Positions 24,271 to 37,600 of a DNA stretch of 64,000 bases are shown piece after piece. The number at the start of each line of letters is the position of its first letter. Positions within the stretch are counted from its first letter, which is position 1. The notes under the pieces are model-generated. The model was not told the DNA's origin, did not search any database, and worked only from the letters and a program-made list of their open reading frames with translations. The translations under genes were made by a program, and so were the position numbers. The DNA comes from Pelecanus crispus (Eukaryota > Chordata > Aves > Pelecaniformes > Pelecanidae): assembly GCF_030463565.1 (NCBI RefSeq), contig NC_134656.1, positions 6,620,501-6,684,500 of the forward strand, written 5' to 3'.

Positions 24271-25396
24271 GCACACTTGTATTATTTAGGAAAGTTCATG
24301 TTTGTAGTACCTTTAAGAATCAGAGAAATTTTACCTGTCAAATACAATGCTCTAACTTTTTTTTAGGTTATAAGAACTACTGGGTTTAGTGCTTAATAAA
24401 AAATTAATATAGTTAGAGTAATTACAGTAAGTACTATTGATTTTTATGATTAGTTACAATGATCACAATTACCATTTATGCACTGTTCACTCATTTTTTT
24501 GTCATTTATAATTAATACTTGGAAACCTGTTCATAAAATCTTAAATACGTTTAAAATATTCATCTTTAATGCTGCTATTGTTATGTTACATTTCATTATA
24601 AATAAGCACTAGCATTACTAACCAATTTTAATAATATCGTCATGTAACAAGTAATTTTAATAAAAATGCCAAACCCTTATCCTAATTTCAAGACTAACAT
24701 CTATGTTTAACTTCATTATAAATATAATACAGAACTCAGCCAGTATAAAATTATTTGGTTTTGCATGTTGAGCAAGTTATGTTTGCTAGTTATGCTGATG
24801 TCAGGGGTAGTAAATTCTGCTGTGTGCTGTGCATTCCAGATGAACTGCGGTTTGAGATCCGAATACTGGAACTTTTAACTTTTGTTACTTTGAAAAGACT
24901 GTTAAAATGAAAGTTTTTTCCAGTTAGTATAGTAAGTGAACAGCTTTATCCTATAAATCCTATACTTAATAAGATGTCTACATGCCTCTTCTACTAGAAC
25001 AACTTTTTAAATTTGGCAACTGTTCTGCTGTTAGTAAGACCCAAAACAGTGGCGTGCTTAGGAGCTTTAACTGTCATGCAGTGTCTTAAGTATCTCCATG
25101 TACCTGGCAAGGAGATAAGGATGTCAGTATTGGCATGAGATACTTGCTGTCTTACAGGAGTAAATTATCCAGTTTAGAAGATATAGACCGCTCTACAACT
25201 CAAAGGCCTCATCGAGACCTTGATCAATCAGCTCAACCAAATACATGAACAGAATTACCACGTTGGTAAGAGAAACCTCATTCAGTTTTGTAGCCTATGT
25301 TTTTAGCAATCACTGAGAAGTCAGTGTATTTGAATTTATCAAAATTACTCATTAGCTTTGTCCGCCTTCTATTATAATGGTATTACTTGAGTGTTT

Positions 25397-25402
25397 AATA
25401 AA
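25397..25402 (+). terminator. Best candidate poly(A) signal of CTCFL
   Basis: AATAAA followed within 10-30 bases by a G/T-rich element (TTGTTGTTTTGTGTCTG), the usual arrangement of a functional cleavage site. The earlier AATAAA at 24265 has a weaker downstream element but could be used for a shorter transcript. Confidence 0.45.
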
Positions 25403-25439
25403 GATTCATAATTGTTGTTTTGTGTCTGTTTTCATAACG

Positions 25440-26637
25440 GTAATATTTATCCAGTTTCAGGAAGTCAATGATTTGGTCTGGCTGCCTTACCAATCACAGG
25501 ACTTAATACTTTGGTCCATGATAATTGTTTAAATAATGTTGTTGACTTTATTCTTCTTGTGCTGTTTCCATTTGTGTCATAAATTCTAAGCAACAGATTT
25601 CTTTGTTAAAATTCATTTTAGAAGTGGTATAAATTACTTGATCAATTTTCTGAATAAATATTGTTCATTTGAATTAATAACAAGGCTGACTCATTTTGTG
25701 CTGACATCTGAAAACCAGTATGCATAAAGTGGAATATGAATGTAATGATAAAAGATCTTGTTATCTCTGAACTTGCAAAATTATTATTTAAGTAGTTAGA
25801 AGCTAGAAATGTGTTCTTTTGAAAATCAAGAAATGCTTTGGCCTCTTCAGGAGCCATTCCTAGTGGTCTCATGCTTTTTAACTGCAAACAGTGATTGTTC
25901 TTCATGACTAAGAATTTGCATCACTGTGGCTTTCAGATGTTTAGTTTACAAAGATAATTTAATTTAATTATATTATTCATGTATTTTAGACCAGTACACA
26001 TGTATTACTATCTTTTAAACTAGTACATATTCTGAACAGATGCCAATTTAAAAATATTTTAATTTACTAATTATGACCGAGTTGTTAAATATACAGGAGT
26101 GATTCATGTCATGAAACAGGTAATACTGAAGTATTCTATGGTATTCTCTAACAGTGTTCTTGGATAATTCAGCTATTCAGAAAAGAAAATTTTGACATAA
26201 AAGCATGCATGTTGAGTTTCCTTTGCAAGCAGAAATTGTTTATGCTTTATATAGTTAACGTCTGAGGAAAAGTACAGTTCCTGCACCATACCCAGTAGAT
26301 AAAAGCAGAGAAAGAGTAAAAACAGTACTTTGGATACATTTTTACTAATTAGGCTCCATAACATGAGACCTTGAAGGATAGTAACTTCAACGATGCTAAT
26401 ACTTGGCACATGATGCCGCAAAAGTGCGTGCAGTTTGATGTATCGATTCGAATGAGTTGTCTTCTGAAAGTTTGAAGAACTGTTCCCCAGAAAATCCTAG
26501 AATTTGCCAAGGAAATGCAGAAAAGTAGCAAGTGTCAGCAGGAGTGGGGCGGTAAGTGGGGACGTGTGCTTGCATGATAGCGTGTAATTAAGCTTTGTGC
26601 GGGAGGTGATGGCTGATGGCGGTAATTAGCGGAGCTT
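25440..26637. other. AT-rich intergenic DNA
   Basis: No gene, RNA or clear repeat recognised between the probable CTCFL poly(A) site and the CTCF-like motif at 26638. Confidence 0.5.
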
Positions 26638-26651
26638 CCTGTAGGTGGCAG
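26638..26651 (+). promoter_or_regulatory. Candidate CTCF/BORIS core binding motif
   Basis: CCTGTAGGTGGCAG matches the CTCF core consensus CCASYAGRKGGCRS at 13 of 14 positions. It lies about 1.2 kb past the last CTCFL poly(A) signal and just left of a composite CR1. Motif matches of this quality are often bound, but chance matches also occur. Confidence 0.5.
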
Positions 26652-26693
26652 CAAGCGTTCACATCTCGTTAAGCAGGCAGCAGAACAAATCGT

Positions 26694-26929
26694 AGAATCA
26701 GAATCGTTTGGGTTGGAAAAGACCTTTAAGATCATCCAGTCCAACCATTAACCTAACATTACCAAGTCCACCACTAAACCAATTAAGGGTAGAGTAGCAA
26801 TTTCATGTTTCCTGGCTTGGTGGCTGGATTATTTTTAATTAAAGTAAAAACTAGGAATCACTAAGATTGGAGAGGACCTCCAAGATCATCAGTCCAACCA
26901 TCAACCCAACACCACCATGCCCACTAAAC
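26694..26929 (-). mobile_element. Composite CR1 fragment, copy A
   Basis: Two CR1-type 3' segments in minus orientation (TTGGAAAAGACCTTTAAGAT and TTGGAGAGGACCTCCAAGAT) enclose a 70-bp AT-rich non-CR1 stretch (TTCATGTTTCCTGGCTTGGT...). Almost identical to 32867-33103, with only a few differences over about 235 bp. Confidence 0.75.
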
Positions 26930-29900
26930 ATGGTGGTTATGATGCATGTCAAAGGTGCTTTGGTTCTTTTTGTCTTAGTACTGCCTTAGTGAGGTATCTT
27001 GCGGGTGATTTTATGCATGCCGAGGCTATGTGAAAAGAGTTCTTGGCAGCTTTTTTCCTTAGCAGGCTGGTGAGTCCTAGTACCGCTACAAGGCGTAGTC
27101 ACTGTGAGGAAGAGGATGGGGTGTGCGTACCTGTCTGTCTTCTGCTGAAGCGCAGCTATGGTGAGATGGGGCTGTCTTGTTGCTACCGAAATGGGCATTC
27201 GCGCTCGGTGGAGCTGGCACAGCCCCGGCTGCACGGCCCGTCCCTCCACGTTCATTGACTGCGACGCCTCTTCAGCCCTGCCCATGCCCTTGCTGCGTTT
27301 GTCTTCTGCTCTGGCGTAGCTGACTGAGTTGGCTCAGTGAAAGGTCAGGTGAGTGCCACCAGTGCAAGGGAGGCGTAGGGAGTGTGCGCGAGGGGCATGG
27401 TGATCTCTTTTCTGTTGCTGATGAATTATTTTAATCTATCATGTAAAATTAATGATAATTTAAGCTGTTTAAGAAATCTTTAACTAAAGCGATTTTAAGG
27501 CTTTTAACAAGCAACAGAGTTGTTAGGCAAATTTATGAAGTCTTTTAAGGTGAGGGGAAGTGTGCACACAGACCATGAGAGTTGCTAAGACCCTTCATAA
27601 TAAGGTGAGCTTCTCAACTCCTATAGACTTCATTTTTCTCCAAGTTAAGCTTTGACACAACAGTGTGGAAAGGATGCACAGTCAGTGTCACCGCAAAGAC
27701 TAGGTCTTCCCCTGCGTGCTGGGATGTAAGATTTTACCACGAGGTGATCTTTACTCATTGTCCAAGTGTCATTCCAGTAGAGTAGATGAGGAAAATTGTG
27801 GATTTCCAGCTGATTGGCATTTTTGTGAATGTTCCAAGAAATTTTCTTGAACTATCAAATCTTAAATTCCTGCCATCCTCTCCTTCATATCCAAACTAAT
27901 ATTTTCCCTGTCTTTCAAATCTTTTTGCTGATTGCTGAGTCTGGATTAGGGAAATGTGTCTGCTGTCTGTCGGTACATCTACTGAAGATCTTTGCTGTGA
28001 TTACTTTTTTGTTTGTTAAAATGAATTTGGTTATTTAACAATCTTGCAACTATACTGCAAATATAACTGACAAAAATTTAACAGACAGGAATTTGATTTT
28101 TGTTGTTGTTTTGAGAAAGCCTAAGCTGGTGCTCTCAGCCATAGCCACGTTGTCTCCATTGTGCAGATGAGGACGATGATGTGCAGAACAAAATTAATCT
28201 CTGATTTAATCCTTTTTCTTTCAGGAGCAATGAAGCCCACTGATGATACAGTATGCTGCTGCTTATTACTAGTTTAATCTCAGCAAACTAGAAATAGAAA
28301 CCCGGGGAGTTGCAGCATGTAATGATTAAGTTACATTAGCAGAAGGTGGTGAGCAAATGGGCAAGGACCTAATGACATTAAGCCAGTGCTGTTAATCACT
28401 TCCAGAGACATTAAATTCAGAATATTAAAACTGAAATAACATTTAGAACTTCTTAAAGGTCAGCGCTTAAGCTGGTATAAAGGCACTGTGGCAGCGTGAC
28501 TAATGGCCATGGGCATGAGTAGTGGTATAGCATCTCATAAGGAGGAAATATGGAGAGAGTCTCGTCTGGTGGTAATTGGGAAGGTTCATAAAGGACATGC
28601 AGACTCAATAGTCTTCAGACCTTTAAGTAGGAAGAGTAAAATGTGTAACGTTTTCCTTCGGCACAAGTAGAGGCCCCCATTGCTGTGCTTCCCACTGAAG
28701 GTAAGCTCACTCCATGCAGTCACTAATGGATGACTGAATTATGGCTGACAGTGCTACACATGGCTCTAACAGTAACTTCCACTCGCACAGTTTAATATCT
28801 ATTTTTTGTTTTGTTTAAAAAAACTGAACGTGCATTTGAAAGCAATTTACATTAATACAGTATGCCTTCAGGCAAACATCATTCCCTGTTGCTGTGCTTT
28901 TGAGCAGCCCAGCTATTGTTTGAAGTTAGTCACTGAAACAGTTGGAGTGTCTGGCGTTCTGGGTGTGTGATCTTTACAGAATGGTAAAGAATTCTCTGAC
29001 AGTTTTGGTTCAATCTGTTTTCACTTTGAATTGGCACTTGACAATGAAGAATTTAGTTTCTTTCTTCTTGGGTAGTTCACTATTTGAGTTACCTCTGTAA
29101 GCAATTTTGTTTATTTTTAGCTTTGTTTTTTTTCCAGATTCCGTCTGTTACTGGTTCTATCCCTGCCCCATCCACATAACAACATTTCCAGCTAAAGGGA
29201 GGAATGCAAAGGAGGAGTGACATTGCTGTTTGCTTTGATAAGAGCAAGCCTTGCTTTTATTACCAACTAATCAAATGGTAGGTAGCGGCTAATGATTGAT
29301 TATAATTAAGATTTTGAACTGCCATCCTTTTTCTGGAAGCACTGCATGCTGAGGGAACTAAGCTATCCTCCCTTTAAGGCAAAGGTGATTTTTCATTGTT
29401 CTGTTATTGTAACTCATCAGCTGTTTCTCTGTGAAGTGGAAGTTATAAAACTGTTATAGTAGTTATTTTCCCATCCTATTTTAAATGTCCTGCTCTTTGA
29501 ACTGAGTTATTTATCCCTTCATCGTTTAGCATTACTGACTGTGAATTGAAATCACTTGGTTTTAAATGGGCTGTATCCTCCAGGCGATGTCCTCTGACGA
29601 AACTTTTGCAGGAGTTTTACTTCAATAACGATTGTGTGATAATAAATGTCATAATAGTCTTAATGTAAGACTATGCTCCATCTTTGCATAGGTGTAAGTT
29701 AAATAGTAAATCCATTTAGTTCAGTGAATTCATTCCAGTTAGATGGGAGCTGAAACAGTGGCCTCTTCCTTTTGGGACTAACTTCCAAAAATTGATGCAT
29801 AACCAACAAATCCCAGTGAAGACCGAGACACTCAGCACCTTGTAAGATTAGGCAACGCACTTGTACTTTGCATACAAAAAGATTTTTTTTTTTTCTGTTT

Positions 29901-32866
29901 CTCTTGACATTCCTAAGGGACATGCAGAAGTGTGCGAGTGTGCCTGCCGGCTTCATCTTGACAGAAGAAGAGTATCGGAGGGAACTGCAGTTCATTCCGG
30001 GGCTTGCCACTCCGTCTGGCAGATGCAGGCTAGCTACAGGAGGTCATGTGTATGGGCAGGCAGGCTGTCCTAATAGTGGAGTTTTCTCTTTCTCAGAAGC
30101 AGATGACTGAATAGAAATAATACGTTGCTTTCCCCATTTGATGATGAAGACTGACAGTTTGTAGGAGATGAGTCAAAGGTTACTGATGAGAAGATCCATG
30201 CAGATAATTGCTGTAATTGCACCCTGAGGATGCAGCACTGATCACAAAGCGTTAGGCAGTGATTCTGTTTGTAAATATATACTTGACAGTGAACTTCATC
30301 CTACGCCTTAAATCAAGAAAGTTTCTTCATGAGATATAAATGGAGAAAGTTCTCTTTTGACTTTTTCTTAATCCAACCACGTTTTCTTCTGTCGGCAGGT
30401 GAATAGGAAATAGTCCCATTCTCAAACAGAGAAGTAGTTGTGATTTAAACATAAAAATCCACTTAGTGTTGAATCCTTTGACGAATATGCTAGCTGCTGT
30501 TATTTCACAAGTACCATTAAGCAGCAGGAATGAGTGAATACACATAATTCATAATATTTAATTTGAAAATGCATCTTTTTCTTACAGTTATTGGTTCATT
30601 CTTCTTGAGTTTGTCCAGTGACTTCTTTACAATTAAATACAAAAAGCTTTTATGTTGGAGAGTGAACAGTTACAGACAGGGCACAAACAGTGTCCCTGCC
30701 ACAAAATGAGCTCTTTATTCCACCCCTTCACAAGGCACAGAAATCCGCGATGCTAAAGCATTAGGATGAGAGTTCGTGTTGGGGAATGAGAGGCAATGAA
30801 AGCACATCAAATTTCTCAGCATATCAATAGCTGCTGTTAAATAAATGCTCAACTATTATGAGCTAGAACTCAAAAATGAGTCTTACAACAGCTAGGTAGC
30901 AATTTTAGATGTCGTGGCCCTAGCTTCTTAAACTTGTAAATGAGAGGAAGGTGAATCCATTTGGATTTCCTAGAAAACACACAAGTAATTTTAAAGGTAT
31001 TTATGTGTCTCAAAATGCATTAAAATATAAATGGAACTTCCAGAAGCATCAATGGCTTGGTCTGCGGCAGGGGTGCGTGGTGCTCTGGTACCTGATGGTG
31101 TTTCCAGGTGAACAAAATCTTGTGTGCTCCAGCCTGTTTGTGACTGCACTTGGCATGAAAGCAAGCCTGAATTTGAGAACAGCCGCTCTTTAATGGGTAT
31201 AGACAAAGCTGCTCGATATAACATCCACTGAAATCATTGATCCAAGATTCATATTTTTTCTTCAGAATTCAGGTTGTTCTGTGATTTTTTTATGAAACCA
31301 GTAAAAGTCCCTCTAAGACGTTGAAAGAATGAGATTCATGATTGGAACATTTTTAGAAACTGAAAATTTTGGGGTTTTTAAGTGCTCTGACTTGAGAAAA
31401 TATATGTTGCCTGAATACATGAGTGCTCTTGCTTAATAAAGTAGTAACTTACGTAAGTCCTTGTGCTGCACGATACAGAGCCCATTAACAAGGAAGTGAG
31501 GAAGCGACGAAAGTTGTTCTATTCTAGCCCACGCTCTCTGGGACATGCATCTAGCCTGGGAATCAGCACAAACTGGGCACATAAGTATATTTATTTACAT
31601 TTACCATAATGCTCAGCTGTTGAATATCTTTTCCTTTTGAATATGACTCAATATTTTATGACCATGCACTTAGAAAGAAATTGTAAATAGTATTGATCAC
31701 TGACAGTGGTCTGTTCCTTGTGGCGCGGACTTTTTAGATTAACTGTCTGTTCCAAGCTTATATTCATGCCTTACAAAAGATACAAAAATAATGACATCAT
31801 TTTATGCTACTTTGCAGTGTTACAAAACAAAGCCAGTCTCATGCTTCTTTCTGGGTAGGACTAAAATCCACAAGCATTGCTGGGTGAAACTAAGGAAATA
31901 AGTAACACCACTATCTGTCAGTCCAGCCCTTGGCACTTAGGGTTCAATTATATGAAGAATAAGAAACCTTAAACAGACGTTGTGTGCACTAAGAAGGGGT
32001 TAAAATGGCAGGAACTAACTCAAATACAAAAATTAGCTTGCATTTTTTACCTCAGACAGCAGTTTATGTTTGAATATTGTGTATACCACAGAATGCTTCC
32101 TATTTTAATAGTCTATTTTTTTGCCCATAGGGGAATTTTTCTTCTCTCTTTTTTTTTTTACCAGAGGTCCAAGGAATTGGAAGCAAAATGTTTGTTTTTG
32201 AAAGAAGTTATAGTGTTCATTTTCTGACAAAAACTACATAAAGGATCCTGATTAGCCAACCGTGAGGAAGGTAAGTAAGCATCCAACATTACGTATGACC
32301 TTGTTTATTAACAGACATTTCCAGGCTGTGTGTTCCATATATTAGTTTTCTATGGTTACCAGAAGCTGACAGAATAAAGAAGTGCAGGGGTAACCTTGCG
32401 CGCTTTAAATAAAGACTTGTTCCTCTCTGATGCACTCTGGGGCTGGTTTGCATGTCGAGGCATGTTCCTTTCCTACCGACACTTATACAAAGGCAGGGGG
32501 AGAATACCATTTTCTGGAAACAGCTTAAATTTTTTTTTAATCTGCTGTTATTTTCCCCTTCGTAGATTTTTTTTTTTCCCTGCTCAAATGCCAAGGAAGT
32601 GTGAAAGGAAAGACAAGTACCTGTCTCTAAAGTACATGCCAGTGTAGGTATTATAATAATAAAGCTTTGCTCTCATATTGCAATTTATTCAGTCAGGTTT
32701 CTTTTTTGTTCAGTTAAATTGCTATGAGACTTTTCACACGGATAAAGGCTGCAGTGTCAGAGACATAGTGGTTTACATCATATAACTCTCATGCAAGTAT
32801 TAATTTAAACTTGTCTTTGCTATTATGAAATAAGTAGGTATTAACATAGTCATAAGAAAAATGATT
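26930..32866. other. Intergenic DNA between the two composite CR1 copies
   Basis: No gene supported. A frame at 29916-30107 reads like protein for about 60 codons but has no recognised homologue and no convincing donor. The sequence near 27050-27400 is moderately GC-rich without being a clear CpG island. Confidence 0.5.
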
Positions 32867-33258
32867 GAATCATAGAATCGTTTAGGTTGGAAAAGACCTT
32901 TAAGATCATCCAGTCCAACCATTAACCTAACATTACCAAGTCCACCACTAAACCAATTAAGGGTAGAGTAGCAATTTCATGTTTCCTGGCTTGGTGGCTG
33001 GATTATTTTTAATTAAAGTAAAAACTAGGAATCATTAAGATTGGAAAGGACCTCCAAGATCATCAGTCCAACCACCAACCCAACACCACCATGCCCACTA
33101 AACCATGTCCCAGAGTGCCACGTCTACCCGGTTTTTGAACACTTAGAGGGATGGTGACTCCACCACCTCTCTGGGCAGCCTGTTCCAATGCTTGACCACC
33201 CTTTCCGTGAAGAAATTTTTCCTAATATCCAATTTAAACCTCCCCTGGCGCAGCTTAA
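32867..33258 (-). mobile_element. Composite CR1 fragment, copy B (longer)
   Basis: Starts GAATCATAGAATCG and repeats the arrangement of copy A: CR1 segment, 70-bp AT-rich stretch, second CR1 segment. It continues into ordinary CR1 sequence (CACCTCTCTGGGCAGCCTGTTCC, GAAGAAATTTTTCCTAATAT, CCTCCCCTGGCGCA). Minus orientation, 5'-truncated. Confidence 0.85.
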
Positions 33259-34557
33259 ATTGTGCCAACATAGACTGGTACATTTAGAATTAGATTAGTA
33301 CAAATTGTTTATAGGTTTCAGACTCCACTTAGTACAGTAGAATATGCATGCAATCTGTGAAATTCAATTATTCCCTGCTTACTTTGGTAGAAATCCCTTT
33401 CAAATAATGAATGTATAGTTCAGAATAGAATTTTACATTTTTTTGTATTAGTTCAATAACAGAACAATAGTCTGATATTATGGTCATTTAGTTTATGCCT
33501 TTTGCCACTTACTGAGCAAAATGTATAACAGTACTTCGTGCCCACCATAGATCTTGATGTTTAATTATAACTCACTCAGTGTCCATAATTCAAATACGCT
33601 CTTGGAAGGTTCCCCAAAGCTCTCGCTCGTGGGAAACTAACAGACTTACACCAAACACATCTGCCGCTACTAAAAGCTATTTGATGAGAGACTTGGAAAA
33701 AAACTCTTCTTAAAATACAGTATAAGAGAACTGTAAAAATCGGAGACTGTCTTCTTGAGACAACTGCTGCTCTGGCAGCTATTTTTGCTGGGAGTGCTTT
33801 GGGTAGAAGACAAACATGGTGAAATTAGCTAGAATGCTTGAAGTTCAGTCAAGGATACTGCCTTAAATAGTTCACCCAGAAAAGGACAAAGCTTTCTTAG
33901 GGCAGCCCCTTCAGAATTCCAATTGCAGTAACAATTTTTAATAAGTAAATATCAAATATAGTAATTTTTCTGTGGCTTTGTTTTACAACAGATTATTGGA
34001 ATGTTCTGAGCTCAAACTCAGCCCTCCTAACTATGAAAAACTCACCAATGCAAAAATATATAGCTGAGAGTAGACCTTGATTAATATCGTTGTTTTCCTA
34101 TGCTAGGTTATATTTTTTTCTAATCATGGCAATAGGTCACATAGCTGGAAAAAAAGGATAAAAACAAGATACTAAAATTTAAAGGAAAATGTATTCATTA
34201 TTGGGCTTCTTTTACTGTGTGATGGTTTTTACTTCTTGCCAAATACCTGCTATTTGACTTCTGTGGGCTATGATAATATTGCCCTAAAGAGCACAGGAGA
34301 TTATCTTCCAATGTAGGACTAAAATTCAGTATTTACTCACTCATAAATATTTTTGTATTTGTTCTTGTTCAGTTGTGAGGAAAACAGGGAGGAGTGAGGT
34401 TGCAGTTCAAGTTGCAGAACAAGAAAGTGTTGAAACTGCTGTAGATGTGGGCCCTCGTTCATTAAGACAGTTCAAGCTTGTTCAGGAGGCCACAGAAGTT
34501 GGCTTGAACATTTACCTGTGCTAGGGCCAAAGGAGCATTTCTAGAGGATAGCAGCAG
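33259..34557. other. AT-rich intergenic DNA
   Basis: Nothing recognised. Open frames are short and unsupported. Confidence 0.5.
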
Positions 34558-34674
34558 CCTGGAAGTTTTCAAGGTGCAGCTGGACAGGGTGCTAGGTAAT
34601 CTCATCTAGGCTCTCTTTCCCAAGATGATGGTTCGAGGTCCCTTCCAACCTGGGCTGCTCTGTGATTCTGTGGT
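34558..34674 (+). mobile_element. CR1 LINE 3' fragment
   Basis: Contains GCTGGACAGGGTGCTAGGTAATCTCATCTAGG-type sequence and GGTCCCTTCCAACCTGGGCT, and ends CTGTGATTCTGTG, the CR1 3' terminus. Plus orientation, heavily 5'-truncated. Confidence 0.85.
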
Positions 34675-37600
34675 TCATTTTTGCTTTTCAAGGGCAGTCT
34701 AGTGTTTTTTGGTGTGCTGCTTGGTGCTACAAGTAAAAGCCTGTCAGAGCTGAATTTTAGAAGCTCCTGACAGCTGGTTAGAGGTGGCCAGTGTGAGTGA
34801 GGTTGGGCAAACCCTTCTGTGGCCAGACAATTCAGGTAGGTTGGGCTTGAGATAGGCAGGTGCTGGCAGGCTGCAAAGACCTGACCCCTCTTTTTCACCC
34901 CTCGAATGCAGCGCTTCATTTTGGCCCGCTGGCTGCCATTAGGCTTCAGTGGCTTGGGTCAAATTGGGAGGGGAAAATCAGTGTGCCTGATGCTGGGCAT
35001 CCTTATTCTTCTCTTCTGGTGCTATCTCAGGTGAAATGATCACCTACCACCCCATCTTCTGGCCCAAATATTCCATGCTAGCTTGCCCCTGGTTCTCACA
35101 TACGTGTTTCCTGCTGCGCCACAGTTAAACAACCAACACATACATCCCTGATGCTGCAAATATTCAGCCTTTCACTTGGTCATTCCTGTTCACTCATCTC
35201 AAAATCCTTCAGCTGCCACAAAAGCTTTACAGAAGTTCCAGTCCCTCCCAAAATGCCATATGTGTGGGTGCAACCCCCCATCTGTTAATTAACGTTTGCA
35301 GGCACAGACCGGTTTCTAACCATGTGGGTAGATAGTGGCTATATTCAGCCCACTTGTATAAAAGAGTAATTTTCAAATGTCAAAATTAGAAACAATTCTG
35401 CGGATCATTTGTCATGACCCCTTTGCAAATGCAGCCCTCACTGTGGTTTTATGTTGGTCTCAGCAAAGGGTTAACACGGGCTGTGCACAGCCAGTCCCCT
35501 TACCGCCTCTGCTGAAGAAACATTAATTATAGAGAGCCCTAAGGATTCAGAGCAGCTAAAAAGGCTGAGTAGTATTTAAAACCAAGACAGTCAAATAACC
35601 GGTTAGATTTGATCTCTAATAAATTACTATGTTCGGTGATAAAATTCAGCAAGAGTGTGACAGTCAGATGGGGAGGCTGGCAGCAAAAGTTTTAAAAATA
35701 AATAGTCTTAAATTGCAGGAAATTACAGCAAGCAGCTCCTTGGAGTTATTTTTCTCTGTGCATTGTGTGTCTGAGAAGGCAGGCAGCCTGCTGGCAAGCT
35801 TTTGACCTTTTGTGTGCGACATAAAATATGCAGGTGCGATCGTGTGAATGCACAACGGGTGACAGTGACTTTCAGCTGCGGGTTTGTGCACCGAGGGCCC
35901 CACGGGGCTGCCGGGGTGCTCGGATGAGCCCCGTTAAACTTGAGATAAACACAGTGAGAGGCTGTGGCTGTAAAGGATTGCAGAGTATGTGTGTTTCCTA
36001 CATATATTCTTGTATTACAACCTGTAAATCAGCCAATGGAAGCCTTGTTTTAAATTATCTTGCTGATAACTGATCTGATTCTCATATTGCCCAATTCATA
36101 TTTCAGTCGGAGTAACTCTCCTCAGGGCAGCTGAGTTTAGCTCAGTTACATTGCTGCAACCGAGATCTAACTCCCATTGCTTGTGTGAAAGGAAATCCAC
36201 GCCAGCATGGTATGGACGATGACTTCTCAGTGTAATTGTATTTGAAGAAAATCAGAACTAATTTATATCAAGACATCTTAAAGCTCCTTTTACCGCAGTA
36301 TCTGAGCAGCTCGTAATCTTTCACGTGCCTTTCATCACAAAAAAACCCCTGTGAAATTGGGGAAACGTTATTGCCTTTTTTGTGTGGTTTTGGAGCTGAT
36401 GCAGTGGAAGACTGGCTTACTATCTAGAGAAATTTATGGGAGAAAAAGCCATGCCAAGCTGTAGGCTGACGCAGCAGCATTTTTTCTCATGAAATCTTTG
36501 TCATGGCAAGCAAAATACAGGGATATTTTTGAGGGGAAGAAAAGGGTTAGCTGTTATTTTGACGTTTCCTTGCTCTCCTTTAAAGTTTCACATGAGATTC
36601 TGCATGTGCATGGAGGATAAGTTTTGTGTCATTTTTGCTTTGTAGTGTCAGTGTTGTTTGGCCCATCCTAAATTGTCAGCTGTCTCTTTTTTCCTGTGAA
36701 GGATATCATGCTTTTTTTTTTTCCCCAAGACAAGTTTTAAAGATTAAACTGTGCCAAATTAAATTTATTGCGTAGCTTGTATTATTACATTCTGCACCTT
36801 AAAGAAATGTTAGTTACTTGATTCTAAATTATTTATGTTTAAGAGGAAAAAATATTCTCAAATAAGTTGTTGTTACAGACATAATTTACAGCATTTTAAG
36901 GCCATGTGCTAGTTACTTAAATGAAGTGGCAATTTCATAATTTATGTAACAAATAAGAATATATAATTGGTTATGGTTTCTAAAATGCTTTGCTTATACA
37001 TATCAATAAAGTAGGATTTAAGCCTGGTCCTTTAAAAGAAAGGGCCAATAACTATATTTTACATTGTTAGAATTAATCTAATAAGGCTTTCCAGCACTTC
37101 AGCTGCAGCAGCATAAAGAATGCATTTTGAATGTATCCTTGTTTTAAAGGTGACTTGGGAAGCATTTTTTGACGTTTTTATTTATAACCTATTTTACTCC
37201 TTGATAGTAGAAGAAGAAAGACCAAAGGGGTTTTCATGTTCTATCTCTTTTTTTCCTCACCCTTTTAGAAATTCAAGCTTCAGTCCTGGGGAGGGGGAAA
37301 AAAACCCAAACCCACGAGGTAGTTTCTATCTATAGGAGAATAGACAAACTCTCATGGTGAGCATGTTTGTTAGTGTACCTTTTAATTTTGTATGCCACAG
37401 CATGTTATTTTTAATTGTTCATAGTTTTAGCTTCGTGAAGGCTTTTAATGTAACTGTTCCTGAAAGAACTCTACAAATTGCATATGGGAAGCCTTGCAAG
37501 CAGCTGGTTCCTGCAAATGTATTTGAGGAGCTTGCTTCAGACGTCTTGCTTTGCCTTATTTCTCCATTGAGAGATCTTGCTGGGCCAGACTGGAAGGTTG

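Larger units (their letters stand above)
23025..25420 (+). other. CTCFL: Probable CTCFL 3' UTR
   Basis: AT-rich non-coding sequence follows the stop codon, with no further exon recognised. AATAAA hexamers occur at 24265-24270, 24395-24400, 24659-24664 and 25397-25402. The first gives a 3' UTR of about 1.25 kb, the last one of about 2.4 kb. A short direct repeat (TTGTTTGCATTTCATTT) lies near 23320-23355. Confidence 0.5.
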
